Shown piece by piece: positions 1 through 8,755 of a stretch of 64,000 nt of DNA. The DNA is from Pseudomonas putida (GTDB taxonomy: Bacteria > Pseudomonadota > Gammaproteobacteria > Pseudomonadales > Pseudomonadaceae): positions 310,001 to 374,000 of the forward strand of contig NZ_JANHLC010000002.1 of assembly GCF_028682395.1 (NCBI RefSeq), written 5' to 3'. The notes under the pieces are model-generated. The model did not search any database. It was not told the origin of the DNA and saw only the letters and a program-made list of their open reading frames with translations. A program made the position numbers and the translations under genes. Every line of letters starts with the position of its first letter. Positions within the stretch are counted from its first letter, which is position 1.

Positions 1-317
1 GGGCTGGCCGGCTGTTCAAGCTCGGCATCCCACAAGGAGCGCGAGCGCCAGTGGTTGCCGGCAAAGTCGATACGAAAGTAATGCCCCGAAAACGGCCGTT
101 GATAGGCCGGCGACAAGCGCTGTTCATCCAGCTGGATGCCCGCCGGGCCACGGACCAGGGCCACCAGCAGGCTTTCGCTGTCGTTGCGCAGCTCATCTTG
201 CAGATAGCGCTTGAGCCCGCTCTCGAACAGCCACAGGCTGGTCTGCGCCAACCCCAGCCCGACCACCAGGATCACACTGGCCAGCCCCAGGCTCAACCGC
301 CGCTGGATCGACCTCAC
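1..317 (-). CDS. Sensor histidine kinase, N-terminal part (cut by window edge)
   Basis: Only the first 105 or so residues are present. The frame opens with GTG at 317, overlapping the TGA of the response regulator (shared GTGA), which fixes the start and shows translational coupling. A basic N-terminus is followed by a hydrophobic membrane segment at about residues 8-30, then a region that should be the periplasmic sensor domain. The kinase domains lie outside the window. As the last gene of a PepSY-PepSY-regulator-kinase operon it resembles BqsS/CarS of P. aeruginosa; that assignment is inference from gene order and the regulator. Confidence 0.85.
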   Translation of the reverse strand, partial: MRSIQRRLSLGLASVILVVGLGLAQTSLWLFESGLKRYLQDELRNDSESLLVALVRGPAGIQLDEQRLSPAYQRPFSGHYFRIDFAGNHWRSRSLWDAELEQPAS

Positions 318-982
318 GACGCCTGGGCGCCGTAGACATAGCCCTGGCCACGACGGGTTTCAATCACCTCACGGCCCAGCTTGCGGCGCAGGTGATTGAC
401 ATGCACTTCCAGCACATTGGAATCGCGCTCGGTTTCACCGTCATAGAGATGGTCGGCCAGATGGCTTTTGGAAAGAATCCGCTGGGGATGCAGCATGAAA
501 TAACGCAGCAGGCGAAACTCGGCGGCCGTCAGCTGGATCTGTTCGCCGTCGCGAATGACGCATTGACGCCCCTCATCGAGCTGCAGGCCGGCCACTTCCA
601 GGGTCGGTTGATTGGGCTGGCCCTTGGAGCGGCGCAACAGTGCCTGGATCCGCAGTTGCAGCTCTTCGGGATGAAACGGCTTGCTCAGGTAGTCATCGGC
701 CCCGGCCTTGAGCCCTTCGATGCGCTCGGCCCAGGAACCGCGTGCAGTCAACACCAGTACCGGCACCGCAAGCCCGTCGGCGCGCCATTGCCTGAGCACG
801 TCCAGGCCCGGCAGCCCCGGCAGACCGAGGTCGAGAATAATCAGGTCATAGGGTTCGCTGGCGCCCTGATACAGGGCATCGCGCCCGTCGGCCAGCCAGT
901 CGACGGCATAGCCCTGGCGCTGCAGGCCCGCCAGCAGTTCATCGGCCAGTGGTACATTGTCCTCGACCAGCAACAGGCGCAT
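314..982 (-). CDS. OmpR-family response regulator (BqsR/CarR-like)
   Basis: A 222-residue two-domain regulator. The receiver domain (1-120) has the acidic pair ED at 7-8, phospho-acceptor Asp51, the conserved Thr79 and Lys101 in a SKPF motif. The C-terminal winged helix (about 125-218) ends in the usual RGQGYVY region. It lies between two PepSY genes and a sensor kinase, overlapping the kinase by 4 bp. The receiver sequence and the neighbours fit the BqsR/CarR group of P. aeruginosa, which responds to Fe(II) or calcium; the ligand here is an inference. Confidence 0.93.
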   Translation of the reverse strand: MRLLLVEDNVPLADELLAGLQRQGYAVDWLADGRDALYQGASEPYDLIILDLGLPGLPGLDVLRQWRADGLAVPVLVLTARGSWAERIEGLKAGADDYLSKPFHPEELQLRIQALLRRSKGQPNQPTLEVAGLQLDEGRQCVIRDGEQIQLTAAEFRLLRYFMLHPQRILSKSHLADHLYDGETERDSNVLEVHVNHLRRKLGREVIETRRGQGYVYGAQAS

Positions 983-1290
983 CAGTTGTCTTCCTTGTCT
1001 TTGAGCAAGCGCCCGGTGCGGGCATCGAGTTCGAGTTCGCGCACCACGCCTTCGCGGGTCAGCAACTCGACTTCATAGACGTAGATATCGTCCTCTTCCT
1101 CCAGCTCCGCTTCCAGCAAGCGGGCCCCGGGGTAATGCCCCAGGGCCTGTTGCAGCAAGTGCTCCAGAGGCAGGATCAAGCCCTCCTGACGCAAGCGCAG
1201 GGCCTCGTCCTGATCCAGGTCACGCGCCATCGCCAGCGAACAGAGGGCAAGCAGTGCCAGCATGGCCCAGGCGCGATATTTTGCCTTCAT
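982..1290 (-). CDS. Secreted PepSY-domain protein (second of two)
   Basis: A 102-residue protein starting at ATG 1290, which shares one base with the stop of the preceding gene (TAATG), so the two are probably coupled. A signal peptide covers about residues 1-22 and the rest is a single PepSY domain ([12 protein letters not shown] near the start, then a beta-rich half with [11 protein letters not shown] near the end). Its stop overlaps the response-regulator start. PepSY proteins are periplasmic and often accompany two-component systems that sense cations or envelope state; a modulatory role is inference. Confidence 0.85.
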   Translation of the reverse strand: MKAKYRAWAMLALLALCSLAMARDLDQDEALRLRQEGLILPLEHLLQQALGHYPGARLLEAELEEEDDIYVYEVELLTREGVVRELELDARTGRLLKDKEDN

Positions 1291-1598
1291 TACGTATCCT
1301 GATGATCCTTGAGCACTTGCCCGGTCGTGGCGTCCAGCTCCACGTCCCATTCGACGCCCTGGGCGTCACGCAGCTCGACTTGATAAATGTACTTGCCGTA
1401 GGCCTCTTCCAGCTCGGTCTCGACCACCGTGGCTCCCGGGTGCTTGGCCAAGGCCGTGGCATTGAGCTGCTCGAAGGACTGGATAGTCCCGGCATCGCGC
1501 AATTTTAGCGCGACATCCGGGCCCAGGTCGCGGGCAAAGGCAGAGGCGGTGCCCAGGCTGAAAGTGGCGGCGGTTATCAATGCGATCAGGGCTTTCAT
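1290..1598 (-). CDS. Secreted PepSY-domain protein (first of two)
   Basis: A 102-residue protein and the first gene of the two-component operon in this window. It has a signal peptide (about 1-22, ending in AFA), then a PepSY domain with KYIYQVELRDAQG and a C-terminal TTGQVLKDHQDT segment. It is clearly paralogous to the protein encoded immediately downstream, with the same length and motif order, so the pair looks like a tandem duplication. The upstream gap of about 75 bp should contain the operon promoter. Confidence 0.85.
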   Translation of the reverse strand: MKALIALITAATFSLGTASAFARDLGPDVALKLRDAGTIQSFEQLNATALAKHPGATVVETELEEAYGKYIYQVELRDAQGVEWDVELDATTGQVLKDHQDT

Positions 1599-1675
1599 GG
1601 TCAGTCTCCGTAATATTGTGAAATATCCACATCGGGCACCCTACCCTCGATCGCTTAAACCAAGCTGAATAAGCC

Positions 1676-2041
1676 CTAGCGCTGACGCCAGGCGCGGCTG
1701 GAAATGCTCAGGGAATTCTTGTCCGGATCCTTGGCATTGGCAAAGCAGTAGCCGTCACCCTGATGAGTCGGGCCGAATACCAGCCCGCGCTCGGCACTCT
1801 CACGCTTGAACGCCTCCACATCCTCGACATCGAACACCAGCTTGATCCCGACATGGCCCAGCTTGATGCTCTTGGCTGCCGGATGCAGATAGATCGCCAG
1901 GCCGCCAATCGGCGAGTGCAGCTCGATCATCCCGCCCGCCTCGTCCGGCACCACTTCAAAGCCGAAATAGCGCTGATAGAACGCGGCCGTGACCGACATA
2001 TCACGGGTATAGAGGGTAATGCGAGAGATGGCGGGCGCCAT
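1676..2041 (-). CDS. VOC (glyoxalase/dioxygenase-fold) family protein
   Basis: A 121-residue single-module VOC protein. I chose ATG 2041 because the protein then begins directly with the first beta strand (ISRITLYTRDM); the frame continues upstream but that part is unlike the family. The pattern of strand, helix (SVTAAFYQRYFGFEVV), Glu in MIELHSP, His in LGHVGIKLVFDV, and a final D-P-D-K-N-S segment is typical of glyoxalase/bleomycin-resistance proteins. Possible metal ligands are the His and Glu residues, but the substrate cannot be told. Confidence 0.85.
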   Translation of the reverse strand: MAPAISRITLYTRDMSVTAAFYQRYFGFEVVPDEAGGMIELHSPIGGLAIYLHPAAKSIKLGHVGIKLVFDVEDVEAFKRESAERGLVFGPTHQGDGYCFANAKDPDKNSLSISSRAWRQR

Positions 2042-2235
2042 GGCCGATCCTTGGAATGTCTGGGGAGAGCGAACATCCCACTTAAGCTTTTTTTTGTCCA
2101 GCCATCGGCCCACATCCGTGGAGGGCCTCGCCCTTGACCTCGATCAACGCCCATCAGGTGTCAGCGCGTAGAACCTGTACAGGTGCGTCACGACGTCTAC
2201 CCTTGAGCGGTGCTCATCCACAGGAGGTTTCCCCC

Positions 2236-3309
2236 ATGGCCCTTATGAAAGCTGCAGTCTTCGTCGAAAAGAACCGCATTGTCCTCGAAGACAAGCCCAT
2301 CCCAGAGGTGGGTCCACTGGATGCCCTGATTCGCATCACCACCACCACGATCTGCGGCACCGATGTGCATATTCTCAAGGGCGAGTACCCGGTCGCCCGT
2401 GGCCTCACGGTGGGTCACGAGCCGGTGGGCATCATCGAGAAGCTGGGCTCGGCGGTGATCGGCTTTGAGGAAGGCCAGCGCGTCATCGCCGGCGCCATTA
2501 CCCCCAGCGGCCATAGCTTTGCCTGCCTGTGCGGCTGTGGTTCCCAAGACGGCCCGGATACCCGCCACGGCTTCAAGGCCACCGGCGGCTGGAAGTTCGG
2601 CAACACCATCGACGGTAGCCAGGCCGAGTACCTGCTCGTTCCAGATGCTACGGCCAACCTGTGCGCCATCCCCGATGCCCTGAGCGATGAAGAAGTGCTG
2701 ATGTGCCCGGACATCATGTCCACCGGTTTTTCCGGGGCTGAGCGGGGCCAGGTCCAGATCGGCGATTGCGTGGTGGTCTTTGCCCTGGGCCCCATCGGCC
2801 TGTGTGCAGTGGCCGGTGCGCGACTCAAGGGCGCCACGCGGATTATCGGGGTCGACACGGTGCCGGCTCGCCAGGCCATGGCGCGGCAATTGGGGGCCAG
2901 CGATATCGTCGATTTCACTCAGGGTGATCCGGTCGAGCAGATCATGCGCCTGACCGATGGCCGCGGGGTCGACGTCGCCATCGAAGCCCTGGGCCTGCAA
3001 AGCACCTTTGAAGCCGGGCTGCGGGTACTGCGCCCTGGCGGTACGCTGTCGAGCCTGGGGGTGTATTCCACGGACCTGCGCATTCCGGTGGACGCCTTCA
3101 GTGCCGGGCTGGGTGATAAATCCATCGTCAGCACCCTGTGCCCGGGCGGCAAGGAACGCATGCGCCGGCTGATGGACGTGGTTGCCTCGGGCCAGGTCGA
3201 CCTCAAGCCGCTGGTCACCCACCACTTCAAGCTCGACGAGATCGAGGCGGCCTACGATCTGTTCGCCAATCAGCGCGACGGTGTCATGAAAATCGCCATA
3301 AAACCTTGA
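2236..3309 (+). CDS. Zinc-dependent alcohol dehydrogenase (medium-chain)
   Basis: A 357-residue medium-chain dehydrogenase. Start ATG 2236 follows a perfect AGGAGG 8 bases upstream. Catalytic zinc ligands are Cys40 (ICGTDVH), His61 with Glu62 (GHEPVG) and Asp159 (CPDIMSTG), the Cys/His/Asp set of the Thermoanaerobacter-type secondary alcohol dehydrogenases. The classic four-Cys structural zinc loop is replaced by an ACLCGCGSQ segment. The Rossmann motif ALGPIG (183-188) is followed by Asp207 at the end of beta-2, which favours NAD over NADP. A strong hairpin terminator follows. Physiological alcohol unknown. Confidence 0.9.
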   Translation: MALMKAAVFVEKNRIVLEDKPIPEVGPLDALIRITTTTICGTDVHILKGEYPVARGLTVGHEPVGIIEKLGSAVIGFEEGQRVIAGAITPSGHSFACLCGCGSQDGPDTRHGFKATGGWKFGNTIDGSQAEYLLVPDATANLCAIPDALSDEEVLMCPDIMSTGFSGAERGQVQIGDCVVVFALGPIGLCAVAGARLKGATRIIGVDTVPARQAMARQLGASDIVDFTQGDPVEQIMRLTDGRGVDVAIEALGLQSTFEAGLRVLRPGGTLSSLGVYSTDLRIPVDAFSAGLGDKSIVSTLCPGGKERMRRLMDVVASGQVDLKPLVTHHFKLDEIEAAYDLFANQRDGVMKIAIKP

Positions 3310-3385
3310 GAGCCACCGGGAGCACCAAGACTACAGACGGCCAGCAAAAGCACCCTGGGCTCGCCCGTAGCTCGTAGCTCGCAGC

Positions 3386-3420
3386 AAAAAAAACGGCAGC
3401 CTTAGGCTGCCGTCTTATTT
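3386..3420. terminator. Bidirectional rho-independent terminator
   Basis: Stem ACGGCAGCC (3393-3401), loop TTA, stem GGCTGCCGT (3405-3413). A run of A precedes it and CTTATTT follows, so it can terminate both the alcohol dehydrogenase gene (plus) and the permease gene (minus) that converge here. Confidence 0.85.
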
Positions 3421-4969
3421 AGTGGGTGCCGCTCGTTTCGGCCACCGCGCTGCGCGTCGATGCGCCCTCCGTCTGACGAGGGCCTACGCCGCAACTGACC
3501 GGGCTGGCCGCCCGCATCGGAATCTCATTGTCATGGGCGTCGAACAGCTTGCCGTCCATGAAGTAATCACCCTCGTGCAGCGCTTCGACATCCTGGAAGC
3601 ACAGGCTGCGCTCGGTACCGGCGACAAACACCGACTGCTGATCCGAGTTGCCGGCAGTGAAGTGGTTGAACGCCAGGTTCAGTGCAATGGCCATGATCGC
3701 CGACGAGCTGATGCCCGAGTGGAAGATGGTCGCAAACCAGCTGGGGAAGTGGTCGTAGAAACTCGGCGCGGCGATGGGGATCATGCCGAAACCAATCGAG
3801 GTGGCCACGATGATCAGGTTCATGTTGTTGCGATAGTTGACCTTCGACAGGGTGCGGATACCACTGGCGGCCACCGTGCCAAACAGCACGACACCGGCAC
3901 CACCCAGTACAGAGGTCGGCACCGCAGCGATCACACGCCCCATAAATGGCATCAGCCCCAACAGCACCAGCACCAGGCCACCCGTGGCAACCACGTAGCG
4001 GCTCTTAATCCCGGTCACGGCGACCAGCCCGACGTTCTGGGCAAACGCACTCTGGGTGAAGGAACCAAAGATCGGCGCCAGCATGCTCGACAGCATGTCG
4101 GCACGCAGGCCATTGCCCAGGCGCTTGGAATCAACCTTGGTGTTGATGATCTCGCCCACCGCGAGGATATCCGCCGAGGTTTCCACCAGGATCACGATCA
4201 CCACGATGCACATGGACAGAATGGCGGCCACGTGGAAAGTCGGCATGCCGAAATGGAACGGGCTCGGCAGGCCGAACAACGCACCTTCACCGACCTTGGA
4301 GAAGTCGGCCATACCCAGCGCCACCGCGATCAACGTACCGATCACCATGGCCAGCAAAATCGACAGGCGCGAGATGGTCGCACTACCCACCTTGCTCAAG
4401 ACCAACACCAGCAACAACGTCACGGCGGCCAGGCCGATATTGGACATGCTGCCAAAATCCGCGGAGCGGCTGTTGCCGCCCATGGCCCAGCGCGCCGCCA
4501 CCGGCATCAGCGTCAAGCCAATGGTGGTGATGACAATGCCCGTCACCCGCGGCGGGAAGAATTTGGTGATCCGGGAGAACACCGGCGTGATCAGCAATCC
4601 GATCAGGGACGCCGCCATCACCGCCCCCAATACTGACTGGATGCCACCCTCACCGCCACTGCCCGCAACAATCGCCACCATGGTCGCGACACCCGCAAAC
4701 GATACGCCCTGGATCAGCGGCAACTGACAGCCAAAAAACGGTATACCAATGGTTTGCAACATGGTTGCCAGGCCACCCACAAACAGTGAGGCAGCGATCA
4801 GCAGACCAATTTCTGCCGGCGACAGCCCGGCAGCCTGGCCGACGATCAGCGGTACGGCAACGATGCCGCCATACATGGTCAGCACGTGCTGGAGACCGTA
4901 AGCCACGTTTGCCGCGACGCCAAGATTTTCATCTTCCGGCCGCTGATTTGTATCCAATGGATTCTTCAT
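3419..4969 (-). CDS. NCS2-family nucleobase (xanthine/uric acid type) permease
   Basis: A 516-residue inner-membrane protein with about 12-14 hydrophobic segments. The NCS2 signature QNVGLVAVTG and the preceding FGSFTQSAFA segment place it in the nucleobase:cation symporter-2 family, nearest in feel to the xanthine/uric acid branch. ATG 4969 (MKNPLDTNQ) is the preferred start because the family's conserved NVAYGLQH stretch begins about 20 residues later; longer versions start in low-complexity sequence. The gene diverges from a LysR regulator and a Tsx-like channel follows, suggesting purine or nucleoside salvage. The Ser/Thr-rich 40-residue tail after the last helix is unconserved-looking. 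Confidence 0.9.
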   Translation of the reverse strand: MKNPLDTNQRPEDENLGVAANVAYGLQHVLTMYGGIVAVPLIVGQAAGLSPAEIGLLIAASLFVGGLATMLQTIGIPFFGCQLPLIQGVSFAGVATMVAIVAGSGGEGGIQSVLGAVMAASLIGLLITPVFSRITKFFPPRVTGIVITTIGLTLMPVAARWAMGGNSRSADFGSMSNIGLAAVTLLLVLVLSKVGSATISRLSILLAMVIGTLIAVALGMADFSKVGEGALFGLPSPFHFGMPTFHVAAILSMCIVVIVILVETSADILAVGEIINTKVDSKRLGNGLRADMLSSMLAPIFGSFTQSAFAQNVGLVAVTGIKSRYVVATGGLVLVLLGLMPFMGRVIAAVPTSVLGGAGVVLFGTVAASGIRTLSKVNYRNNMNLIIVATSIGFGMIPIAAPSFYDHFPSWFATIFHSGISSSAIMAIALNLAFNHFTAGNSDQQSVFVAGTERSLCFQDVEALHEGDYFMDGKLFDAHDNEIPMRAASPVSCGVGPRQTEGASTRSAVAETSGTH

Positions 4970-5036
4970 GGTGAGGGGATTCTCTGTTTTTGTTGTGCCA
5001 ACACTGTATGCAACAAAACAAAGATGTGTCCACCAC

Positions 5037-5048
5037 ATTGTATACAAT
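5037..5048. promoter_or_regulatory. Perfect palindrome in the permease/LysR divergent region
   Basis: The 12-bp perfect palindrome ATTGTATACAAT is about 70 bp upstream of the permease start and 50 bp upstream of the LysR start. A related imperfect copy, CTGTATGCAACA, lies at 5004-5015. TTGTATAC-type palindromes are typical of GntR-family operators, which would imply a regulator other than the adjacent LysR; the regulator is not identified. Confidence 0.5.
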
Positions 5049-5098
5049 TACTGATCCAGGGCATTTTCCGCCCCAACCCGCCTTCGAGGGCTCGCCCA

Positions 5099-6049
5099 AT
5101 GACCCGGCAGAAACTGCGCATCCACTCCTCGGCTATCCACTACTTCGACATGGTCCGGCGTTGCCACTCGATTCGCGAGGCAGCACGCCGGCTGAATGTC
5201 GCCTCCTCGGCGGTCAACCGGCAGATCCTGAAAATCGAGGATGAAATCGGCGCGCCGCTCTTCGAGCGCCTACCCGGCGGTCTGCGCCTGACCCTGGCCG
5301 GCGAACTGCTGGGGCGCCATGTCACCCTGGTGCTGCAGGACCTGGAGCGGGTGCGCCTGGAGTTTGATGCGCTGCAGGGGCTGCAAAGCGGCCACGTGGA
5401 AATTGCCACGGTCGAGGGCGCGACCGTCGACCTGCTACCCCGAGTCCTCAAGCGCATGCGTGACCTGCACCCGTGCGTCACCATCGGCGTCACGGTGCAA
5501 GGCTCCCAGGCCATCCCGGAGGCCGTCAGCCAGGGTCGTGCAGACCTGGGCTTAGCCTTTGCCCTGCCCCGCAACGCGGAAATCCGTCAGGTCAGCGTCG
5601 GGCATTTTCGCGTCGGCGCCCTGGTTCCACCTGACCACGCTCTAGCCGGCCATGCCGAAATCAGTTTCGCCGCCTGCGCCGAGCATGGGCTGATCCTGGC
5701 CAAGTCCGAACTGTCCCTGCACCACCTGATCACTCCCCTGTACAAGCGTCTTGGCACCACCGACAAGCCGGCGTTGCAAAGCAACTCCATGGAACTGGCG
5801 CGACAAATGGCCCGGCACAATCTGGGGATCGCCTTCCAGACACGGATCGGCGTCGAAGCCGACCTCGCCAACGGCCAATTGCAGCACTTGCCCCTGAACG
5901 ACCAGGGCGGGATCTTCAGCGATCTGGGACTTTACGCCCGCAGCGGAAGGATCTTGCCGGGCGCAGTCGAGGCCCTGGCCCACCTGCTGGGCGAAGAAAT
6001 TGCCCTGCGCGAACGCCAGGAAATGCCTGGCCCCGCTGGGTTTTCCTGA
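5099..6049 (+). CDS. LysR-family transcriptional regulator
   Basis: A 316-residue regulator with an N-terminal winged helix-turn-helix (about residues 10-70, SIREAARRLNVASSAVNRQI then LFERLPGGLRLTLAGE) and a periplasmic-binding-protein-like effector domain (about 95-300). Start ATG 5099 puts the helix-turn-helix at the normal distance; the frame upstream is not LysR-like. It diverges from the NCS2 permease and precedes the Tsx-like channel, so it probably controls one or both. Effector unknown. Confidence 0.9.
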   Translation: MTRQKLRIHSSAIHYFDMVRRCHSIREAARRLNVASSAVNRQILKIEDEIGAPLFERLPGGLRLTLAGELLGRHVTLVLQDLERVRLEFDALQGLQSGHVEIATVEGATVDLLPRVLKRMRDLHPCVTIGVTVQGSQAIPEAVSQGRADLGLAFALPRNAEIRQVSVGHFRVGALVPPDHALAGHAEISFAACAEHGLILAKSELSLHHLITPLYKRLGTTDKPALQSNSMELARQMARHNLGIAFQTRIGVEADLANGQLQHLPLNDQGGIFSDLGLYARSGRILPGAVEALAHLLGEEIALRERQEMPGPAGFS

Positions 6050-6196
6050 CTGAAAAATCAAGAGAGCCGATGCCAATGCGGCATCAGTGCGCTCGATATT
6101 CTGTTCTTTGGCGCTCGCCGAGCTTGTGCCGATACTGCGCCCGGGCGGCGGCCAGTGGGCCCGCCGTAAGCCAGAACGCCATAGGACATAATAAAA

Positions 6197-7030
6197 ATGA
6201 GAAAGGCATTGCAAGGCGCGACCCTGGTACTCGCCGTTATCGGCAGTGGGCAGGCAGTCGCCGTGGAGTGGATGAACAATAGCGTCGGATTTCGTTACGG
6301 CCAGGAGTTCACCAACCCCAACAACCCGAAAGAAATCAGCAAGCGCATCTACAGCTTCACCCACGCCAGCGGCTATCGCTACGGCAGCAACTTCCTGAAC
6401 CTGGACGTCTTCCTGTCCGACACCAACGACAAGCGTAAAGGCACCGACCACGGTGGCAGCGAAGTCTATGCGGTCTACCGGCACCAACTGTACGCCTCGC
6501 GCGTGTTCGATAGGCCGCTGGGGAGCGGGATCATCAAGGACTACGCGCTGACCTTCGGCTTCGACGTCAACCGTAACAACAACCTCGCCTCGGCGAAGAA
6601 GCGCGCGGTGGTGATCGGCCCGACGCTGAAATTCAACACCATCGGTGTGCTGGACCTAAGCCTGATGTACTACAAGGAAAATAACCATTCCGGCATCCCG
6701 GGCGCGAAAGACCCCAATCACACCTTCGACAGCACCTATATGCTGAACCTGACGTGGCTACGCCCGTTCGAGATCGGCAACCACGCTGCCAAGTTCCAGG
6801 GCTTTATCAACCATGTCGGCGACAAGGGCACGGACTACAACTACCGTGACACTGCCCCGGAAACCCTGGTGCGTACCGCGCTGATGGTCGCTGCCCTGCC
6901 GGGCAAGAACATCAAACCCAATGTCTACTTCGGCGTCGGCTATGAATACTGGCACAACAAATTCGGGGTCGATGGCGGACGGGGCAGCCGGACGTCAGCG
7001 CCCACACTCAACATGGAAGTCACGTTCTAG
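6197..7030 (+). CDS. Tsx-like nucleoside-specific outer-membrane channel
   Basis: A 277-residue outer-membrane beta-barrel. A signal peptide (about 1-22, cleaved after AVA) is followed by EWMNNSVGFRYGQEF, the start typical of Tsx/OmpK family channels, and the protein ends in an aromatic residue (MEVTF), as required for barrel assembly. Tsx channels pass nucleosides across the outer membrane. Location beside a nucleobase permease supports a nucleoside/nucleobase uptake role. A hairpin terminator follows. Confidence 0.88.
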   Translation: MRKALQGATLVLAVIGSGQAVAVEWMNNSVGFRYGQEFTNPNNPKEISKRIYSFTHASGYRYGSNFLNLDVFLSDTNDKRKGTDHGGSEVYAVYRHQLYASRVFDRPLGSGIIKDYALTFGFDVNRNNNLASAKKRAVVIGPTLKFNTIGVLDLSLMYYKENNHSGIPGAKDPNHTFDSTYMLNLTWLRPFEIGNHAAKFQGFINHVGDKGTDYNYRDTAPETLVRTALMVAALPGKNIKPNVYFGVGYEYWHNKFGVDGGRGSRTSAPTLNMEVTF

Positions 7031-7055
7031 CTAGGCAATCGCACCCTTGAAAAAC

Positions 7056-7104
7056 CAAGGCCGGCGCGCAAGATCACCTTCAGGCCGGCCTTGTGTTTGT
7101 TTTT
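7056..7104 (+). terminator. Rho-independent terminator of the Tsx-like gene
   Basis: Stem CAAGGCCGG (7056-7064) pairs with CCGGCCTTG (7085-7093), followed by a T-rich tract. It starts 26 bases after the Tsx-like stop codon. Confidence 0.85.
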
Positions 7105-7261
7105 ACCTGAGTGAATTCGTGCGTGTTCGGTGCTACGACCCATGAGGTTCACCGCAACCTCCGAGACCGGCAACTTCAAGCTCCGCGCGCAGTCAAAAGC
7201 CCACGACTGTTCAAACCGTTCAAGACCCTACTCATAGGCACATCCAGCAGAGAGCCTTGCG

Positions 7262-7459
7262 ATGAATTCCCGCAAAAACCCGGAAAGCACTGCCACCTCG
7301 AACCTTGGCCTCACCTCCCTGCTCGGCATGGCGGTCAAGCTCTGCCTGGAGGGGCGCGACAGCGAAGCGAGGGCCTTTCTGAATGGGCTGCAAGCATTTG
7401 AAAAAACCTTGAAACGCTTCAATATCCGCGAAGACGAGTCCTCCCAGACCCTCCACTGA
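7262..7459 (+). CDS. Small hypothetical protein
   Basis: A 65-residue frame with a plausible composition: a central helical stretch (LLGMAVKLCLEGRDSEARAF) and a charged C-terminus. No family is recognised, there is no signal peptide, and the ribosome-binding site is weak. The long open frame on the opposite strand (7228-8025) covers a degraded gene and looks less protein-like. The call as a real gene is tentative. Confidence 0.4.
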   Translation: MNSRKNPESTATSNLGLTSLLGMAVKLCLEGRDSEARAFLNGLQAFEKTLKRFNIREDESSQTLH

Positions 7460-7630
7460 TTCCCCGACAGAGTCAGCCCGCCCCCCCCTGATAAACCTTC
7501 CTTAACAGCATTTGAACTTGATAGCCGCAACTGTCGACCGACCTCTAGGTTGCGTAAACGACAACCGCGCATCGAGAACGCCCTGCCCATGACCGCGACG
7601 GGCCAACTCGTGCCTTTGTGGAGGTCAACC

Positions 7631-7908
7631 ATGAAACTGCATGCCCTGATCCTTAGCGGTTTTTCCGTAGCCCCCACTTTCGCGTCAGCATTAAATGGCC
7701 CGACATACGCGATACCAGCTACCAACTGAAAGTCGAGACGCTGGATCCATTCACCGCACAGCCCACACTGCTGGTCGATAACACGACCGTTCGCTTTGGG
7801 AGTTACGACAATCTTTATCCTTACTTCAAGGCGGGGGTCTATCGACTGAACTCGAACGCAACGCCCATGAAGGTCACCCTGCAAAACCTCAGTATCAGCG
7901 CGCCCTAA
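7631..7908 (+). pseudogene. Remnant of a secreted alginate-lyase-like (PL7-type) protein
   Basis: ATG 7631, preceded by GGAGG at 7620-7624, opens a signal-peptide-like stretch (MKLHALILSGFSVAPTFASA) that runs into a stop about 33 codons on. In another frame the sequence continues as WPDIRDTSYQLKVETL, then FGSYDNLYPYFKAGVY and a short tail ending at TAA 7908. The YFKAGVY motif and final strands resemble the C-terminal part of family PL7 alginate lyases. The whole middle of such a protein (about 150 residues) is missing and the two parts are out of frame, so this is a deletion remnant. Confidence 0.6.
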
Positions 7909-8012
7909 AGGCCGACCTCCAGACAACGTGCCTGGACACGCCTGCGGATGCGGGTGGTCGTCATTCACACAGAGCCCTGGCGGGCGCTTCTGCCAGGGCC
8001 GGCGAACACCGC

Positions 8013-8654
8013 TTAGTCCGACCATGCATCGACCAACTGCCGCGCTTCCAGCACCGCCTGCTGGCGCGCCAGCGCATCGACGTCACTGGCAAAGATGGTT
8101 TTCTCCACGATCACCGCCCGCACATCGGTGACGCCAATAAAATCCAGCCAGGCTTCTATATACGGTTTCTGAAAATCGAAGCGCTGGGCCGGCGTACTCG
8201 AATCGTTGGAAAAATCCAGCCCGCGTGCGTAGCTGACCACCGCCTGCTTACCCCGCAACAGCCCTGTAAAACCGGACTGCGGGTCGAAGGAAAACAGAAT
8301 GTCCTTCTGCGTCACCAGATCGATAAAGTGCTTGAGCTTGTAGGGGATGCTGAAATTCCACAGCGGCACCGATAACACCAGCACATCGGCATGAAACAAC
8401 TGCTGCGCCAGGGCTTCAAGTACGCCCCAGGCCTGGCATTGCGCCTCGGTACGCGGCGTGCCGCTGAGGCCGGCGTATTTGGCAGCCATCGCCGACTCGT
8501 CAAACTCCGGCAAACCGATAGCCCACAGGTCCAGCGTCTCGACTCGAGCTTCGGGGTGGCGCTCCCGATAAGCCTGGATAAAGGCCTCGGCCACTTCCAA
8601 TGAAGCGGAACGTTGTTTGCGGGGCGAAGCTTGAATATGCAGGATCGTGGTCAT
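8013..8654 (-). CDS. azoR: FMN-dependent NADH-azoreductase
   Basis: A 213-residue flavodoxin-fold reductase. The N-terminal phosphate-binding loop IQASPRKQRSASLEVAEAF, the flavin-binding VPLWNFSIPYKLKHFIDLV segment and the central YARG motif are those of the AzoR/NAD(P)H quinone reductase family. It uses FMN and NADH to reduce azo compounds and quinones. It is divergent from a LysR regulator starting about 100 bp away, a common arrangement for azoreductases, and is probably its target. Confidence 0.93.
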   Translation of the reverse strand: MTTILHIQASPRKQRSASLEVAEAFIQAYRERHPEARVETLDLWAIGLPEFDESAMAAKYAGLSGTPRTEAQCQAWGVLEALAQQLFHADVLVLSVPLWNFSIPYKLKHFIDLVTQKDILFSFDPQSGFTGLLRGKQAVVSYARGLDFSNDSSTPAQRFDFQKPYIEAWLDFIGVTDVRAVIVEKTIFASDVDALARQQAVLEARQLVDAWSD

Positions 8655-8755
8655 CGAGGCGCCTTGGTTTAGAAGCAGAGAAGCCTTATTGCAACATATC
8701 CAATTTAAAACTATAAACAGACTCTCAAGACCGCACTCATTCCAGATTGAACTAT

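Noticed and set aside
7228..8025. 265-codon minus-strand frame over the small gene and the lyase remnant
   Set aside because: No family features or ribosome-binding site, and it runs antisense to recognisable lyase-like sequence.
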